DNA from: Vibrio sp. SCSIO 43137
Lineage (GTDB): Bacteria > Pseudomonadota > Gammaproteobacteria > Enterobacterales > Vibrionaceae
Length of the DNA: 64,000 nucleotides
Reading direction: 5' to 3'
NCBI RefSeq assembly: GCF_028201475.1
Contig: NZ_CP116384.1
Location: 682,001 to 746,000 of the forward strand
The translations under genes were made by a program, and so were the position numbers. This document shows, piece by piece, positions 1 to 8,059 of the stretch (position 1 is the stretch's first letter; each line of letters starts with the position of its first letter). Under the pieces are notes generated by a model. The model was not told the DNA's origin, searched no databases, and saw nothing but the letters and a program-made list of their open reading frames with translations.

Positions 1-417
1 TGCTCCGATGATAACAGTTGCCAATCAGAGGCTAAAACTGCCTATGATATAGTGGTCGCTTCTTTACGTCGAATGGATACCACTTTTGATAAAAGCAAAC
101 TGGGTATGCGTATTGATTATGTCTCTATCGCGGTGAAAGGATCGCCGGCTCAGTTTTCGCTAGATACAAATAAGCCTTTAATCTTTGGCAATACCCACCA
201 GTGTCATTTCAATGCTGTAAAGGATATCGATCTGGACACGGCAATGGCGCTACTGCCAAAAATATCTGTTGAAGCAACAAATTTGTTGGGCAGCAGCGTT
301 TATCTACCACTTTATCAAGTCTCATTGTGTTATGAAATTCCCCTTGATTTGATTGGCGGGATGACAGGTGAAGCGTTTCGCCTGATTAGCACCTCCTATA
401 CATTTGCCAGGATATAA
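1..417 (+). CDS. tadF: TadF-like pilus assembly protein, 5' end outside the window
   Basis: The reading frame is open from base 1 to the TAA at 415-417, so only the C-terminal part (about 138 residues) is present. A GTG at 52 could be read as a start, but the frame continues upstream and the gene is best called truncated by the window edge. No catalytic motif is visible. The TadF assignment comes mainly from position: it lies two bases before a TadG-like VWA protein and is followed by a prepilin peptidase. TadE/TadF proteins are minor pseudopilins of the Flp (tad) pilus in the cell envelope. Family-level call, moderate certainty. Confidence 0.6.
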   Translation, partial: CSDDNSCQSEAKTAYDIVVASLRRMDTTFDKSKLGMRIDYVSIAVKGSPAQFSLDTNKPLIFGNTHQCHFNAVKDIDLDTAMALLPKISVEATNLLGSSVYLPLYQVSLCYEIPLDLIGGMTGEAFRLISTSYTFARI

Positions 418-419
418 TT

Positions 420-1721
420 ATGATTTCTAATCACAAGTATCAGGGAATGGCTACGGTTGTACTGCTTGTATTTTTGCCGGTTATGATTCTGATGGCCCTT
501 TTTGCTATTTATGTATCACAACAGTATTTAACTCATATACGAAATATGGAAGCGACAGAAGTAACGGCTTTGGCTATGATCGCAAGGGAAAATCAAAAGC
601 TGAGTACTTCACAGGACCTTACGTACGCAAATAACCTGATCCAACGTTATATGGGAGATAGCCTGAAAACAGAGGTTAACTTAAGCAAAACACAGTGTGC
701 TTATGGTGACGGTTGCGATATAGCTTACGTCCGAAATACACTGAGAGTCTCTACAGTGCATGACTCATGGCTGGCCTCTCTTCAACCTAGCAAAGGTAAG
801 GCTCCTCTTTTTGAGCCGCAGTTTAATGTTATTGGTGGTGAGATAGTAGCGGAAAAATATGTAGCCCGGCCTGTGGACATCCATTTTATCGTGGATATGA
901 GTGGCTCGATGAGAAAGATATGGCTTCAGGGGCATGGGCTAAGCAGAATAGAGGCGGTCAAATATACTATTAAGAATGTGTTAGATTATTTAAAGACCAA
1001 GCAGAACCCGGATTATCCTGCAAGAGTGTCTATGTCAGTATATAATTCAAAATCTATTCAGAAAATTGGTAGTGATACTTATAGCGTTGAACATAGCTAT
1101 AATGGCAGTTCTCTTTCACCAATATACCATTACCCCACATTTAAGATGATGTGGATTCACCCTAAGGACTGGGTACATCACCCTGAAATACCTGTTTATG
1201 AGGGCAAAAGAAAAATACTGGTGAAAAAAGCACATTTAGAATTTCATGATCTGACACCGACAACGGATTACTCTGATTTTTATGCTAAGTTTTCGACGTT
1301 TTATCCTTATGGGCCGACAGCGTCCTGGCAGGGTATTATTGCCGCCGCTCAGATGGCTGACAAAGCAACCAATGATCCTAAAGTAGTTAATCCGGAGCAG
1401 ATATTTATCCTGTTAGCCGATGGTTATGATGATTCGGATGACAAGCCGATGGCAAATGCGCTGATAGAAAAATATAAAATGTGTAATGAAATCCGAAAGC
1501 GTATCGGTAGTAAAAACAACCGCTTTTCAGCAGTCGGCGGCGCACCTACAAAGGTAACAATGGGAGTGATAGGGGTAGATTTTGACGGTGTAACAAAAAA
1601 TTCTGCGTTTAAGTCCTGTTTCGGTAATAAAATTTATGTCGCTAAAACCGGAGCCGACGAGATATATAAACATATTCTGACATTGATTGAAGATGTTTCA
1701 GGACACCTTAAAGCCAAATAA
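420..1721 (+). CDS. tadG: TadG-like pilus assembly protein with VWA domain
   Basis: This 433-residue protein has one N-terminal membrane segment (about residues 10-33) followed by a long extracytoplasmic part. A von Willebrand A domain begins near residue 150 and has the MIDAS motif DMSGS at 159-163 and a downstream LLADGYDDSDD stretch, so it probably binds a divalent cation. TadG proteins anchor or assemble the Flp pilus in the envelope. The ATG lies two bases after the TadF-like stop, with a weak AGGA upstream, suggesting one transcript. The VWA subtype is clear. The TadG name depends on context. Confidence 0.75.
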   Translation: MISNHKYQGMATVVLLVFLPVMILMALFAIYVSQQYLTHIRNMEATEVTALAMIARENQKLSTSQDLTYANNLIQRYMGDSLKTEVNLSKTQCAYGDGCDIAYVRNTLRVSTVHDSWLASLQPSKGKAPLFEPQFNVIGGEIVAEKYVARPVDIHFIVDMSGSMRKIWLQGHGLSRIEAVKYTIKNVLDYLKTKQNPDYPARVSMSVYNSKSIQKIGSDTYSVEHSYNGSSLSPIYHYPTFKMMWIHPKDWVHHPEIPVYEGKRKILVKKAHLEFHDLTPTTDYSDFYAKFSTFYPYGPTASWQGIIAAAQMADKATNDPKVVNPEQIFILLADGYDDSDDKPMANALIEKYKMCNEIRKRIGSKNNRFSAVGGAPTKVTMGVIGVDFDGVTKNSAFKSCFGNKIYVAKTGADEIYKHILTLIEDVSGHLKAK

Positions 1722-1730
1722 TGTAAAGCA

Positions 1731-2201
1731 TTGATTGAAATGGATTCATCTATTGCTAACTTACAGGAAGAGAGGTTATTGGCTTTTTATATATTATGTG
1801 TTTTATCTGTGCGGATTATTTTCTGTGATATAAAAACAAGAAGGATTCCGGATGTTTTGAGCGCATGTGTATTGCTTGTTGGTCTGATTAACGCCTGGAT
1901 AAGTGGTTTTGTAGTGGATTCTATACCGGTCGCTTTTATCGTGTTTATTATATTTTTTGTCCTCTGGTTTCTGAAAGTTATGGGTGGGGGAGACGTTAAG
2001 TTGATTGTAGCATTTACTGTTGGTATTGCTCCTCAGTTTACGCTACTGATGCTGTGTATCACTGGGCTTTTGGGGGGAATACAGTTGGGTATTATGTACT
2101 TATATCAACAACAGCCATTTACTCGTGGTATCCCTTATGGCGTACCAATTGTGATTAGCGGTCTGTTTTTTTCTCTGATTTCAATCTATGCCATTGTCTA
2201 A
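1731..2201 (+). CDS. tadV: A24-family prepilin peptidase (TadV/CpaA-like)
   Basis: A small polytopic membrane protein of 156 residues carrying the two aspartates of A24 peptidases: one in FCDIKTRRIPD near residue 33 and one in MGGGDVKL near residue 88. It lacks the N-methylation domain of PilD, as is usual for TadV/CpaA, and would cleave the Flp pilin leader at the inner membrane. The frame opens with TTG at 1731, but ATG at 1740 is an equally good start. It sits nine bases after tadG. In many tad loci tadV is near the pilin gene at the operon head, so the distal position is worth noting. Confidence 0.8.
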   Translation: MIEMDSSIANLQEERLLAFYILCVLSVRIIFCDIKTRRIPDVLSACVLLVGLINAWISGFVVDSIPVAFIVFIIFFVLWFLKVMGGGDVKLIVAFTVGIAPQFTLLMLCITGLLGGIQLGIMYLYQQQPFTRGIPYGVPIVISGLFFSLISIYAIV

Positions 2202-2295
2202 TATTCATTACTCCTTAAGTTTTTGATAAATAGTCCAATTAGGTTGTTTTGCACAAAAAATTAGCGGAATCGCTAGTGAAAGATGAAAAGTGTAT

Positions 2296-2320
2296 AGGCC
2301 ACATTAGTTGTGGCCTTTTA
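2296..2320 (+). terminator. Rho-independent terminator of the tad operon
   Basis: An 8-bp perfect stem (2296-2303 with 2309-2316) with a 5-base loop is followed by TTTT on the plus strand. It overlaps the last codons and stop of the convergent TetR gene. On the minus strand the downstream T-tract is poorer, so it mainly serves the plus-strand tad genes. Confidence 0.6.
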
Positions 2321-2903
2321 CGTTAGCAAGACCGGCAAAGATACCGTTGATAAGTTCACTTACCGCTTCGTCGTTCTCTGTCGCTTTGGCATAGATACGC
2401 AAACCGGTTAACTGGATTTGAATATAACGGGCAAGAAAACCGGCATCAGTGTCCGAAGGGAGTTCACCACAATCTATGGCCATCTGAATAACATCGGTAA
2501 AACGGGACTCTGCACCGGCCAGCAGGCGTTTCGCTTCAGCCAGCAGTTCAGGCTGCTCTTCCGTCAGTTCTGATATGGATTTTACCAACATGCAGATGCC
2601 GCTAGGCGCCGATGTCCGGTTAGCTATAACAGTGTTTGTCATAAACAGCTTGAGTGCTTGTAAGGGAGAGCCTGCCAACTCTAAACATTGATCTAATTGT
2701 TGTTTACTTCTGGAAGCGTAATGCTGAATAGAGAGCTTAAACAGCGCCTCTTTGCCGCCAAAACTTGCATAAATACTGCCGGGGCGCATGTCCACAACGT
2801 CTTGCAGATTGCGCATTGAGGTTGCGTGAAAGCCTTTCTGCCAATAAAGATTGGTTGCTTTCTCTACCACGTCATCACGATCAAATTTGGCTGGTTTACT
2901 CAT
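2304..2903 (-). CDS. TetR/AcrR family transcriptional regulator
   Basis: A 199-residue protein with a TetR-type N-terminal helix-turn-helix at about residues 10-55 (GFHATSMRNLQDVVDMRPGSIYASFGGKE split across the helices) and a C-terminal ligand-binding/dimer domain typical in length. It is a single gene with no obvious adjacent target: the next gene on the same strand upstream is aspA, separated by its own terminator. A perfect 14-bp palindrome lies 20 bases before the start, which suggests autoregulation. The ligand is unknown. The family call is secure, and no specific name is justified. Confidence 0.9.
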   Translation of the reverse strand: MSKPAKFDRDDVVEKATNLYWQKGFHATSMRNLQDVVDMRPGSIYASFGGKEALFKLSIQHYASRSKQQLDQCLELAGSPLQALKLFMTNTVIANRTSAPSGICMLVKSISELTEEQPELLAEAKRLLAGAESRFTDVIQMAIDCGELPSDTDAGFLARYIQIQLTGLRIYAKATENDEAVSELINGIFAGLANVKGHN

Positions 2904-2922
2904 CTTGGCTGACTTCTGGCTA

Positions 2923-2936
2923 TGAACGTACGTTCA
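2923..2936. promoter_or_regulatory. Palindromic operator upstream of the TetR gene
   Basis: TGAACGTACGTTCA is a perfect 14-bp palindrome, 20 bases upstream of the TetR-family start codon. TetR regulators typically bind palindromes of this size in their own promoter, so autoregulation is the simplest reading. This is an inference from location and symmetry. Confidence 0.6.
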
Positions 2937-3070
2937 ATTTTACCTCTAACCTATAAAAAAGACTACCGGAGTTTGCGGATTAAATTGAAAAGAAGAGTCG
3001 AGTGTGTTCGCTTACTGCTACGAGGCCAAACGCTGTAAAGTAACAGGTATAATTATTAATCACAAAAACG

Positions 3071-3097
3071 AAAAAAGAGCCGCTTTATAGCGGCTCC
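3071..3097 (-). terminator. Rho-independent terminator of aspA (first copy)
   Basis: An 8-bp GC-rich stem (3077-3084 with 3089-3096) and a 4-base loop are followed on the minus strand by six T residues. It lies just downstream of the minus-strand aspA stop. Confidence 0.85.
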
Positions 3098-3133
3098 TTA
3101 AATTAGGATAAGAGCTATTTTATGATTTGATTA

Positions 3134-4564
3134 TTAGCTAAATAATTTTGCTTTATATTCAGGCTTCATCAGGTTCTTAGTTGAGAAAATTTCATTGACT
3201 TCATTTTCTTCTAATAACTGACGCTCCAGAACGACTTGTTTAACGCTCTTACCTGTTTCTGCGCAAATTTTGCCCACAATATCACCTTCGTGATGGCCGA
3301 TTAATGGGTTTAAATAAGTAACAATACCGATTGAGTTATATACAAAGTCTTCACAAACTTCTTTATTAACCGTAATTCCGTCGATACATTTATCAGCAAG
3401 GTTAATACAAGCATTATTTAATAATTCGATTGACTCGAAAATAGCCTGACCAATTACAGGTTCCATAACGTTAAGTTGTAATTGACCCGCTTCGGCAGCA
3501 AAAGTAACCGTTGTGTCGTTACCAATAACTTTAAAACAGACCTGATTAACCACTTCAGGAATAACCGGGTTTACTTTTGCCGGCATAATAGACGAACCTG
3601 CCTGCATTTCAGGTAAGTTAATTTCGTTAAAACCAGCACGAGGACCGGAAGAGAGCAGGCGTAGATCGTTACATACTTTAGACAGTTTAACCGCAAGGCG
3701 TTTAAATGCACCGTGAACAGTAACATAAGCACCGCAATCTGAAGTCGCTTCAATCAGATCTTCTGAAGGTACACAGTTAAGACCGGTTGCTTCAGCAAGG
3801 AACTGAACCGCCAGAGCCTGATAACCTTCGGCAGCGTTTAGACCAGTACCGATAGCGGTTGCACCAATGTTGACTTCAAGCAGAAGTGCGGCAGCGTATT
3901 TCAGGTTCTTGATCTCTTCTTTAAGAAGTACACTGAAAGCGCCAAATTCCTGACCTACTGTCATTGGCACAGCATCCTGAAGCTGGGTACGACCCATTTT
4001 GATGTAGTCCTGATACTCTTCTGCTTTTTTGTCAAAAGATGCTTTCAGGTGCTCAATAGAAGTGATCATCTGCATAATGCTGTTATAAACAGCAATACGG
4101 AAACCAGTAGGGTAAGCACAGTTTGTTGACTGGCTCTTATTAACATGATCGTTCGGGTTGATAATGTGGTAATCACCTTTGTTGTTACCCATCAGTTCAA
4201 GAGCAAGGTTAGCAACAACCTCGTTAGCGTTCATGTTCACGGAAGTACCTGCACCGCCCTGATAGACATCAGAGATAAACTGATCCATGCATTTACCCGT
4301 CTCAAGAATCAGGTCACAGGCTTGAATAATGTAAGAGCCGACATCTGAAGGAATTGTACCAAGAGTCATATTAGCCTTAGCTGCTGCCTTCTTAGTAAAT
4401 ATCATTCCACGAACAAGTTCCGGTACGTCGGAAATAACTTTTGATGAAATGTTAAAATTATTACTTGCACGTAAAGAGTGGATACCATAATAAGCTTCAG
4501 CCGGAACTTCTAATGTGCCCAGTAAATCTTCTTCTACACGGAAATTATTTGTACCGTTAACCAT
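3134..4564 (-). CDS. aspA: Aspartate ammonia-lyase (aspartase), copy 1
   Basis: A 476-residue cytoplasmic enzyme that converts L-aspartate to fumarate and ammonia. The fumarase/aspartase signature [11 protein letters not shown] is intact near residue 320, as are the conserved [13 protein letters not shown] and [10 protein letters not shown] motifs of this superfamily. Length matches E. coli AspA (478). It lies downstream of dcuA on the same strand, but a terminator follows dcuA and a 318-base gap separates the two, so it probably has its own promoter. A second, very similar copy is at 12935-14353 on the other strand. Together with dcuA and frd it supplies fumarate for anaerobic respiration. 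Confidence 0.95.
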   Translation of the reverse strand: MVNGTNNFRVEEDLLGTLEVPAEAYYGIHSLRASNNFNISSKVISDVPELVRGMIFTKKAAAKANMTLGTIPSDVGSYIIQACDLILETGKCMDQFISDVYQGGAGTSVNMNANEVVANLALELMGNNKGDYHIINPNDHVNKSQSTNCAYPTGFRIAVYNSIMQMITSIEHLKASFDKKAEEYQDYIKMGRTQLQDAVPMTVGQEFGAFSVLLKEEIKNLKYAAALLLEVNIGATAIGTGLNAAEGYQALAVQFLAEATGLNCVPSEDLIEATSDCGAYVTVHGAFKRLAVKLSKVCNDLRLLSSGPRAGFNEINLPEMQAGSSIMPAKVNPVIPEVVNQVCFKVIGNDTTVTFAAEAGQLQLNVMEPVIGQAIFESIELLNNACINLADKCIDGITVNKEVCEDFVYNSIGIVTYLNPLIGHHEGDIVGKICAETGKSVKQVVLERQLLEENEVNEIFSTKNLMKPEYKAKLFS

Positions 4565-4832
4565 GACAACGACCTTTTATTGGATATTAAACTAATGGGG
4601 TAATGATGCTCCTCACTTATGTTTATGTACAATGCCAAAAAGTATCTTTTAATGCGATAACGGCATAGATGAATAACAAAAAATACGATGGGAATCTGCT
4701 TTTTTATTAAGAAAATTTCTTGCGATTTCCTGTGAGAATAGAGTGTCCAAAATAGTGAATAATATAAACGTTTAAATGAATAAATCATCAGATTTTATTC
4801 GTGATAAAATTTAGCAAATAATTAACAGAAAC
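4565..4832 (-). promoter_or_regulatory. aspA copy 1 upstream region
   Basis: An AT-rich region of about 270 bases between the aspA start and the dcuA terminator. It presumably holds the aspA promoter. A short symmetrical stretch AAGAAAATTTCTT lies near 4708-4720. No convincing CRP or FNR consensus was found by eye. A possible 84-codon frame on the minus strand overlaps the aspA start and looks spurious. Confidence 0.35.
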
Positions 4833-4861
4833 AAAAAAGGGCAAGCTTTGCTTACCCTTTT
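4833..4861 (-). terminator. Rho-independent terminator of dcuA
   Basis: The stem 4839-4846 with 4850-4857 has one mismatch and a 3-base loop, and is extended by an A-tract/T-tract. On the minus strand it ends in a run of T, 22 bases after the dcuA stop. Confidence 0.75.
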
Positions 4862-4882
4862 CAATTAGATGGTTAATGTTTA

Positions 4883-6184
4883 TCAGATAAACAGGCCACC
4901 GAATGCAAAACCTAAAGCTACAGAGGTCGCGATTGTTACCACACCCGGAATAAAGAATGGGTGGTTGAACACGTAGCGGCCGATACGGGTTGAACCAGTG
5001 TCGTCCATCTCAACTGCTGCAAGCAGAGTAGGGTAAGTTGGTAGTACAAACAGTGCACTTACTGCTGCGAAAGACGCAACCGCAGTCAGTGGAGCAACAC
5101 CGATAGCCAGTGCAGCCGGCATTAGCGCTGTTGTTGTTGCACCTTGTGAGTAAAGAAGCATAGAGGCAAAGAACAGGGTAATTGCCAGCATCCAAGGATA
5201 TTGCTCAAGGATATGTGCAGAGAACTCTTTGATTTCAGCAATGTGGCTTGAAACGAATGTATCACCTAGCCATGCAACACCAAGAACACATACACACGCA
5301 CTCATACCTGATTTGAAGGTTGCTGCGTTGGCGATCTTAGATGCATCGATCTTAGTGATCATTACGATAGCTGTTGCTGCGGTTAGCATAATCGCCATAA
5401 TCGCCTGGTTACGGCCGATAGATGGGTTTTCGATTAGCCCTACTGTACCGCTGATCATAGTTGCGTAAGAAACTACAGCGATGATTGCAACAAGGAAGAT
5501 GTATACAGATGTTTTAGCTGAAGGCAGGATTTCACGCTTAGTTGCGCCCTGAACCTTAATCAGCCCTTTTGCCATACGGTCCTGATAAACTGGATCATCT
5601 TTCAGCTCACCGCCCATAAGGTTAGCGATAAATGCACCGATCATACAAGCAACGAACGTGGTCGGGATACATACTGCCAGTAGTGTCAGATAGTCAACAC
5701 CCAGTGGCTCAAGGATACCTGAGAAGAACACAACAGCCGCTGAGATAGGCGATGCTGTGATAGCAACCTGAGAAGCGACAACGGCAATAGAAAGTGGACG
5801 AGAAGGACGAATTCCCTGTTCTTTCGCCACTTCAGCGATTACAGGAAGCGTTGAGAATGCAGTGTGTCCGGTACCAGCCAGAATGGTCATAAAGTAAGTA
5901 ACAATCGGCGCATAAAAAGTGATGCGTTTCGGATTCTTACGCAGGAACTGTTCTGCCAGATCAACCAGCCAGTCCATACCACCGGCAACCTGCATCGCTG
6001 CGATAGCAGTGATAACTGACATGATGATCAGAATAACGTCTACCGGAATACTACCTGCATCCAGACCTAACAGCATTGTAAGTGCAATAACACCAGCACC
6101 ACCCGCAAAACCGATACCGATTCCGCCAATACGTGCCCCCAAGAATATAAACAGCAGTACAACTGCTAATTCTACGACTACCAT
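4883..6184 (-). CDS. dcuA: Anaerobic C4-dicarboxylate transporter DcuA
   Basis: A 433-residue inner-membrane protein with about 10-12 hydrophobic segments. Its length and sequence match the Dcu (DcuA/DcuB) family, including the N-terminal ELAVVLLFIFLGARIGGIG stretch and the LAGTGHTAFSTLPVI region. DcuA/B proteins exchange aspartate, fumarate or malate for succinate during anaerobic growth. Here it lies between aspA and a HypT-like LysR gene and near frd, which supports an aspartate/succinate antiport role. DcuA is preferred over DcuB because of the aspA link, but substrate preference cannot be read from sequence. Start: ATG at 6184. Confidence 0.92.
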   Translation of the reverse strand: MVVVELAVVLLFIFLGARIGGIGIGFAGGAGVIALTMLLGLDAGSIPVDVILIIMSVITAIAAMQVAGGMDWLVDLAEQFLRKNPKRITFYAPIVTYFMTILAGTGHTAFSTLPVIAEVAKEQGIRPSRPLSIAVVASQVAITASPISAAVVFFSGILEPLGVDYLTLLAVCIPTTFVACMIGAFIANLMGGELKDDPVYQDRMAKGLIKVQGATKREILPSAKTSVYIFLVAIIAVVSYATMISGTVGLIENPSIGRNQAIMAIMLTAATAIVMITKIDASKIANAATFKSGMSACVCVLGVAWLGDTFVSSHIAEIKEFSAHILEQYPWMLAITLFFASMLLYSQGATTTALMPAALAIGVAPLTAVASFAAVSALFVLPTYPTLLAAVEMDDTGSTRIGRYVFNHPFFIPGVVTIATSVALGFAFGGLFI

Positions 6185-6659
6185 ATGGTTGTTTCCTTAA
6201 ATTTAAGTGTAATTTTAGAAAGTAAAAAGTTAATAATTTTAAATTTAGTTAAAGCTCTTATTACACTGCTCTGTTTATAAAATGTAATAGGGCTTAATTA
6301 AGTCTGTTATATGTTTTGTTACTGTTTTTAACTTAAAAATAACAGCAATCAATTTGTGTTTATATACGACTCTTATATATAAAAGATAGGTATAGATGGA
6401 TTATATAAGATTTAAATAAATCACTTTGATTACCATAGAGAGTACTGATATTAAATCTAATTGGGAAATGTTTCATTTGAAGCAGTTATACAAAAATAGC
6501 ATCGTAATAACTTAAGATTTTGTGACTTAATTCTCTGTATCGTGGATGGAAATCAGGTAGTACCACTTAATGGGTAGATATGTTGTGAATAGTTTTTCAA
6601 CTAATCGCGCGACGGATTTAAATAGCAATCAGTCGCGCAAACGTTAAATTAAGCGAATT
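6185..6659. promoter_or_regulatory. dcuA upstream / LysR downstream intergenic region
   Basis: A 475-base, strongly AT-rich region with no credible gene. It holds the dcuA promoter and leader (minus strand). An imperfect inverted repeat at 6252-6265 and 6283-6295 could form a leader hairpin about 70-110 bases upstream of dcuA. GCGCGAC/GTCGCGC half-repeats around 6606-6638 might form a weak terminator for the LysR gene, although their spacing (about 20 bases) is long and the T-tract is poor. Confidence 0.4.
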
Positions 6660-7565
6660 TTAATCAAACTGGCTAAGTTCTTTAATCGGACAGGCTTTAA
6701 TTAACTTTTTCCAGATCGCTTCACAGGAAGAGTGAAGTTTAGATACATAGCGATAGACATATAAATCCAGCGGTACCGGCTGAATTTCATCCAAAATAAC
6801 CAGCTTACCCTGCTCAAGCTCTTGTTTAATAATATAATCCGGAAGAAAACTAATACCTTTACCCTGTAAGACAAACTCTTTGTTTAAATCGCTCATGGAT
6901 GAGGTGGAGATAGTATTGTCAGATAGTTTGATTTGCGTCCGGTTCAGTGCCCGGCCCATATAGCTATCCGGGGTGTAGTCAAGGCAGGGAACGTGACTGT
7001 CAAGCTTGGTATCAAAAAGAGCATTACCATTTTCATCGGTGGCAGAAACACAGTAAAGAAGGCTTCTGCCGATATAAATAGACTGGTAAGGCGCTACCTG
7101 TAATCTGTCGTCGTAGAAAGAGAAAAGAAAATCACATTTCCCGTCAATCAGAAGCTCGATAGAGTCATCCACTTCATTGGCATCGATGGCCAGACTGGTG
7201 TTCAGGTCAGGGCTGAACAGACAGTCGTGTAACTGTGGCAGTATGCCTATGGAAATAGAATGTGCCGCACTTAAACGAACCGTATGTCTGCCTTGTACCG
7301 AGCTTCCCGCCAGACGATCAACTTCTTCATCTAATTGATAAAGTATTGATTCAGCAGTGGTTTTAAAATGCTTGCCGGATTTTGTCAGCTCTATAGGTGT
7401 TTTACTTCTGTCGATCAGAGTAATGTTTAACTCTGACTCCAGCGATTTAATTCGCCGGCTGAAAGCAGGCTGAGTAATATTTCGTGCAGAAGCGGCCTGT
7501 GAAAAACTGCCTAACTCGGCCAAAGTGATAAAATCTCTCAGCCATTTTGTTTCAATGTTATTCAT
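6660..7565 (-). CDS. LysR-family regulator, HypT/YjiE-like, copy 1
   Basis: A 301-residue LysR-type regulator. The N-terminal HTH spans about residues 5-65, opening with NIETKWLRDFITLAELGSFS and containing the QPAFSRRIKSLE recognition helix. The C-terminal domain resembles that of E. coli HypT (YjiE) in the HSISIGILP, YMGRALNRTQ and ISFLPDYII regions. HypT is a hypochlorite-responsive factor, but function in this clade may differ. It is divergent from frdA, with 494 bases between them, and a paralogue sits beside the second aspA. The context suggests control of dcuA/frd/aspA genes, which is an inference. Confidence 0.85.
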   Translation of the reverse strand: MNNIETKWLRDFITLAELGSFSQAASARNITQPAFSRRIKSLESELNITLIDRSKTPIELTKSGKHFKTTAESILYQLDEEVDRLAGSSVQGRHTVRLSAAHSISIGILPQLHDCLFSPDLNTSLAIDANEVDDSIELLIDGKCDFLFSFYDDRLQVAPYQSIYIGRSLLYCVSATDENGNALFDTKLDSHVPCLDYTPDSYMGRALNRTQIKLSDNTISTSSMSDLNKEFVLQGKGISFLPDYIIKQELEQGKLVILDEIQPVPLDLYVYRYVSKLHSSCEAIWKKLIKACPIKELSQFD

Positions 7566-8059
7566 CTGAAACTCCGGAATCTATCCAACGAACTCAATTT
7601 TCGAGCAGCCTTTAATAATGAAAGGCTAAGATGCCATATGGAAACATTAAAAATGCCGGGGAGCAACTTATAATTTTCACGGCAATTGCACTGGTACAGG
7701 TATGTAACAGTGTTTCTGGTAATTTTTAACATGTGACTAAGTAAACCGATCATCTAATTTAACATGCTGGTGTTAATTTATGATTGGAAAAATTTGTCTG
7801 CTATCTTGATCACATATTCTTCTACTGTTTCTATGCATTTTAGGTATCTTGATTAGTACTTTTAGCATTTTACAACATCTTTATTCACCTTTATTGTTCA
7901 GTCTGTCTGAGCCTTTAGATTTAAGAGCAAGTATTAGGCGTAATTTATTTAATCAACCTGAATTAATATCCGCGCAAATAGATATTGGAGTGAATAAAAC
8001 TATTTAGTCCAATATCTATTTTCAATTATTAAAAATATAAATATCAACTGGAGAATGCT
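7566..8059 (+). promoter_or_regulatory. Divergent LysR-frdA control region
   Basis: This 494-base region separates the minus-strand LysR gene from frdA. It is AT-rich and has no plausible gene. It carries single FNR/CRP-like half sites (TTGATCACA near 7807-7815, TTGATTAGT near 7850) but no full consensus. A strong inverted repeat lies at 7976-8021. The frdA ribosome-binding site GGAG is at about 8050-8053. Confidence 0.45.
7976..8021 (+). repeat. Perfect 14-bp inverted repeat in the frdA leader
   Basis: The arm AAATAGATATTGGA at 7976-7989 is matched exactly by its reverse complement at 8008-8021, with an 18-base spacer, ending 38 bases before the frdA start. It could be an RNA hairpin (attenuator or stabiliser) or a regulator-binding dyad. 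The T-tract after it is weak. Confidence 0.65.

Noticed and set aside
4534..4788. 84-codon frame on the minus strand before aspA
   Set aside because: It overlaps the aspA start, has no ribosome site and a low-complexity AT-derived sequence; better seen as promoter DNA.
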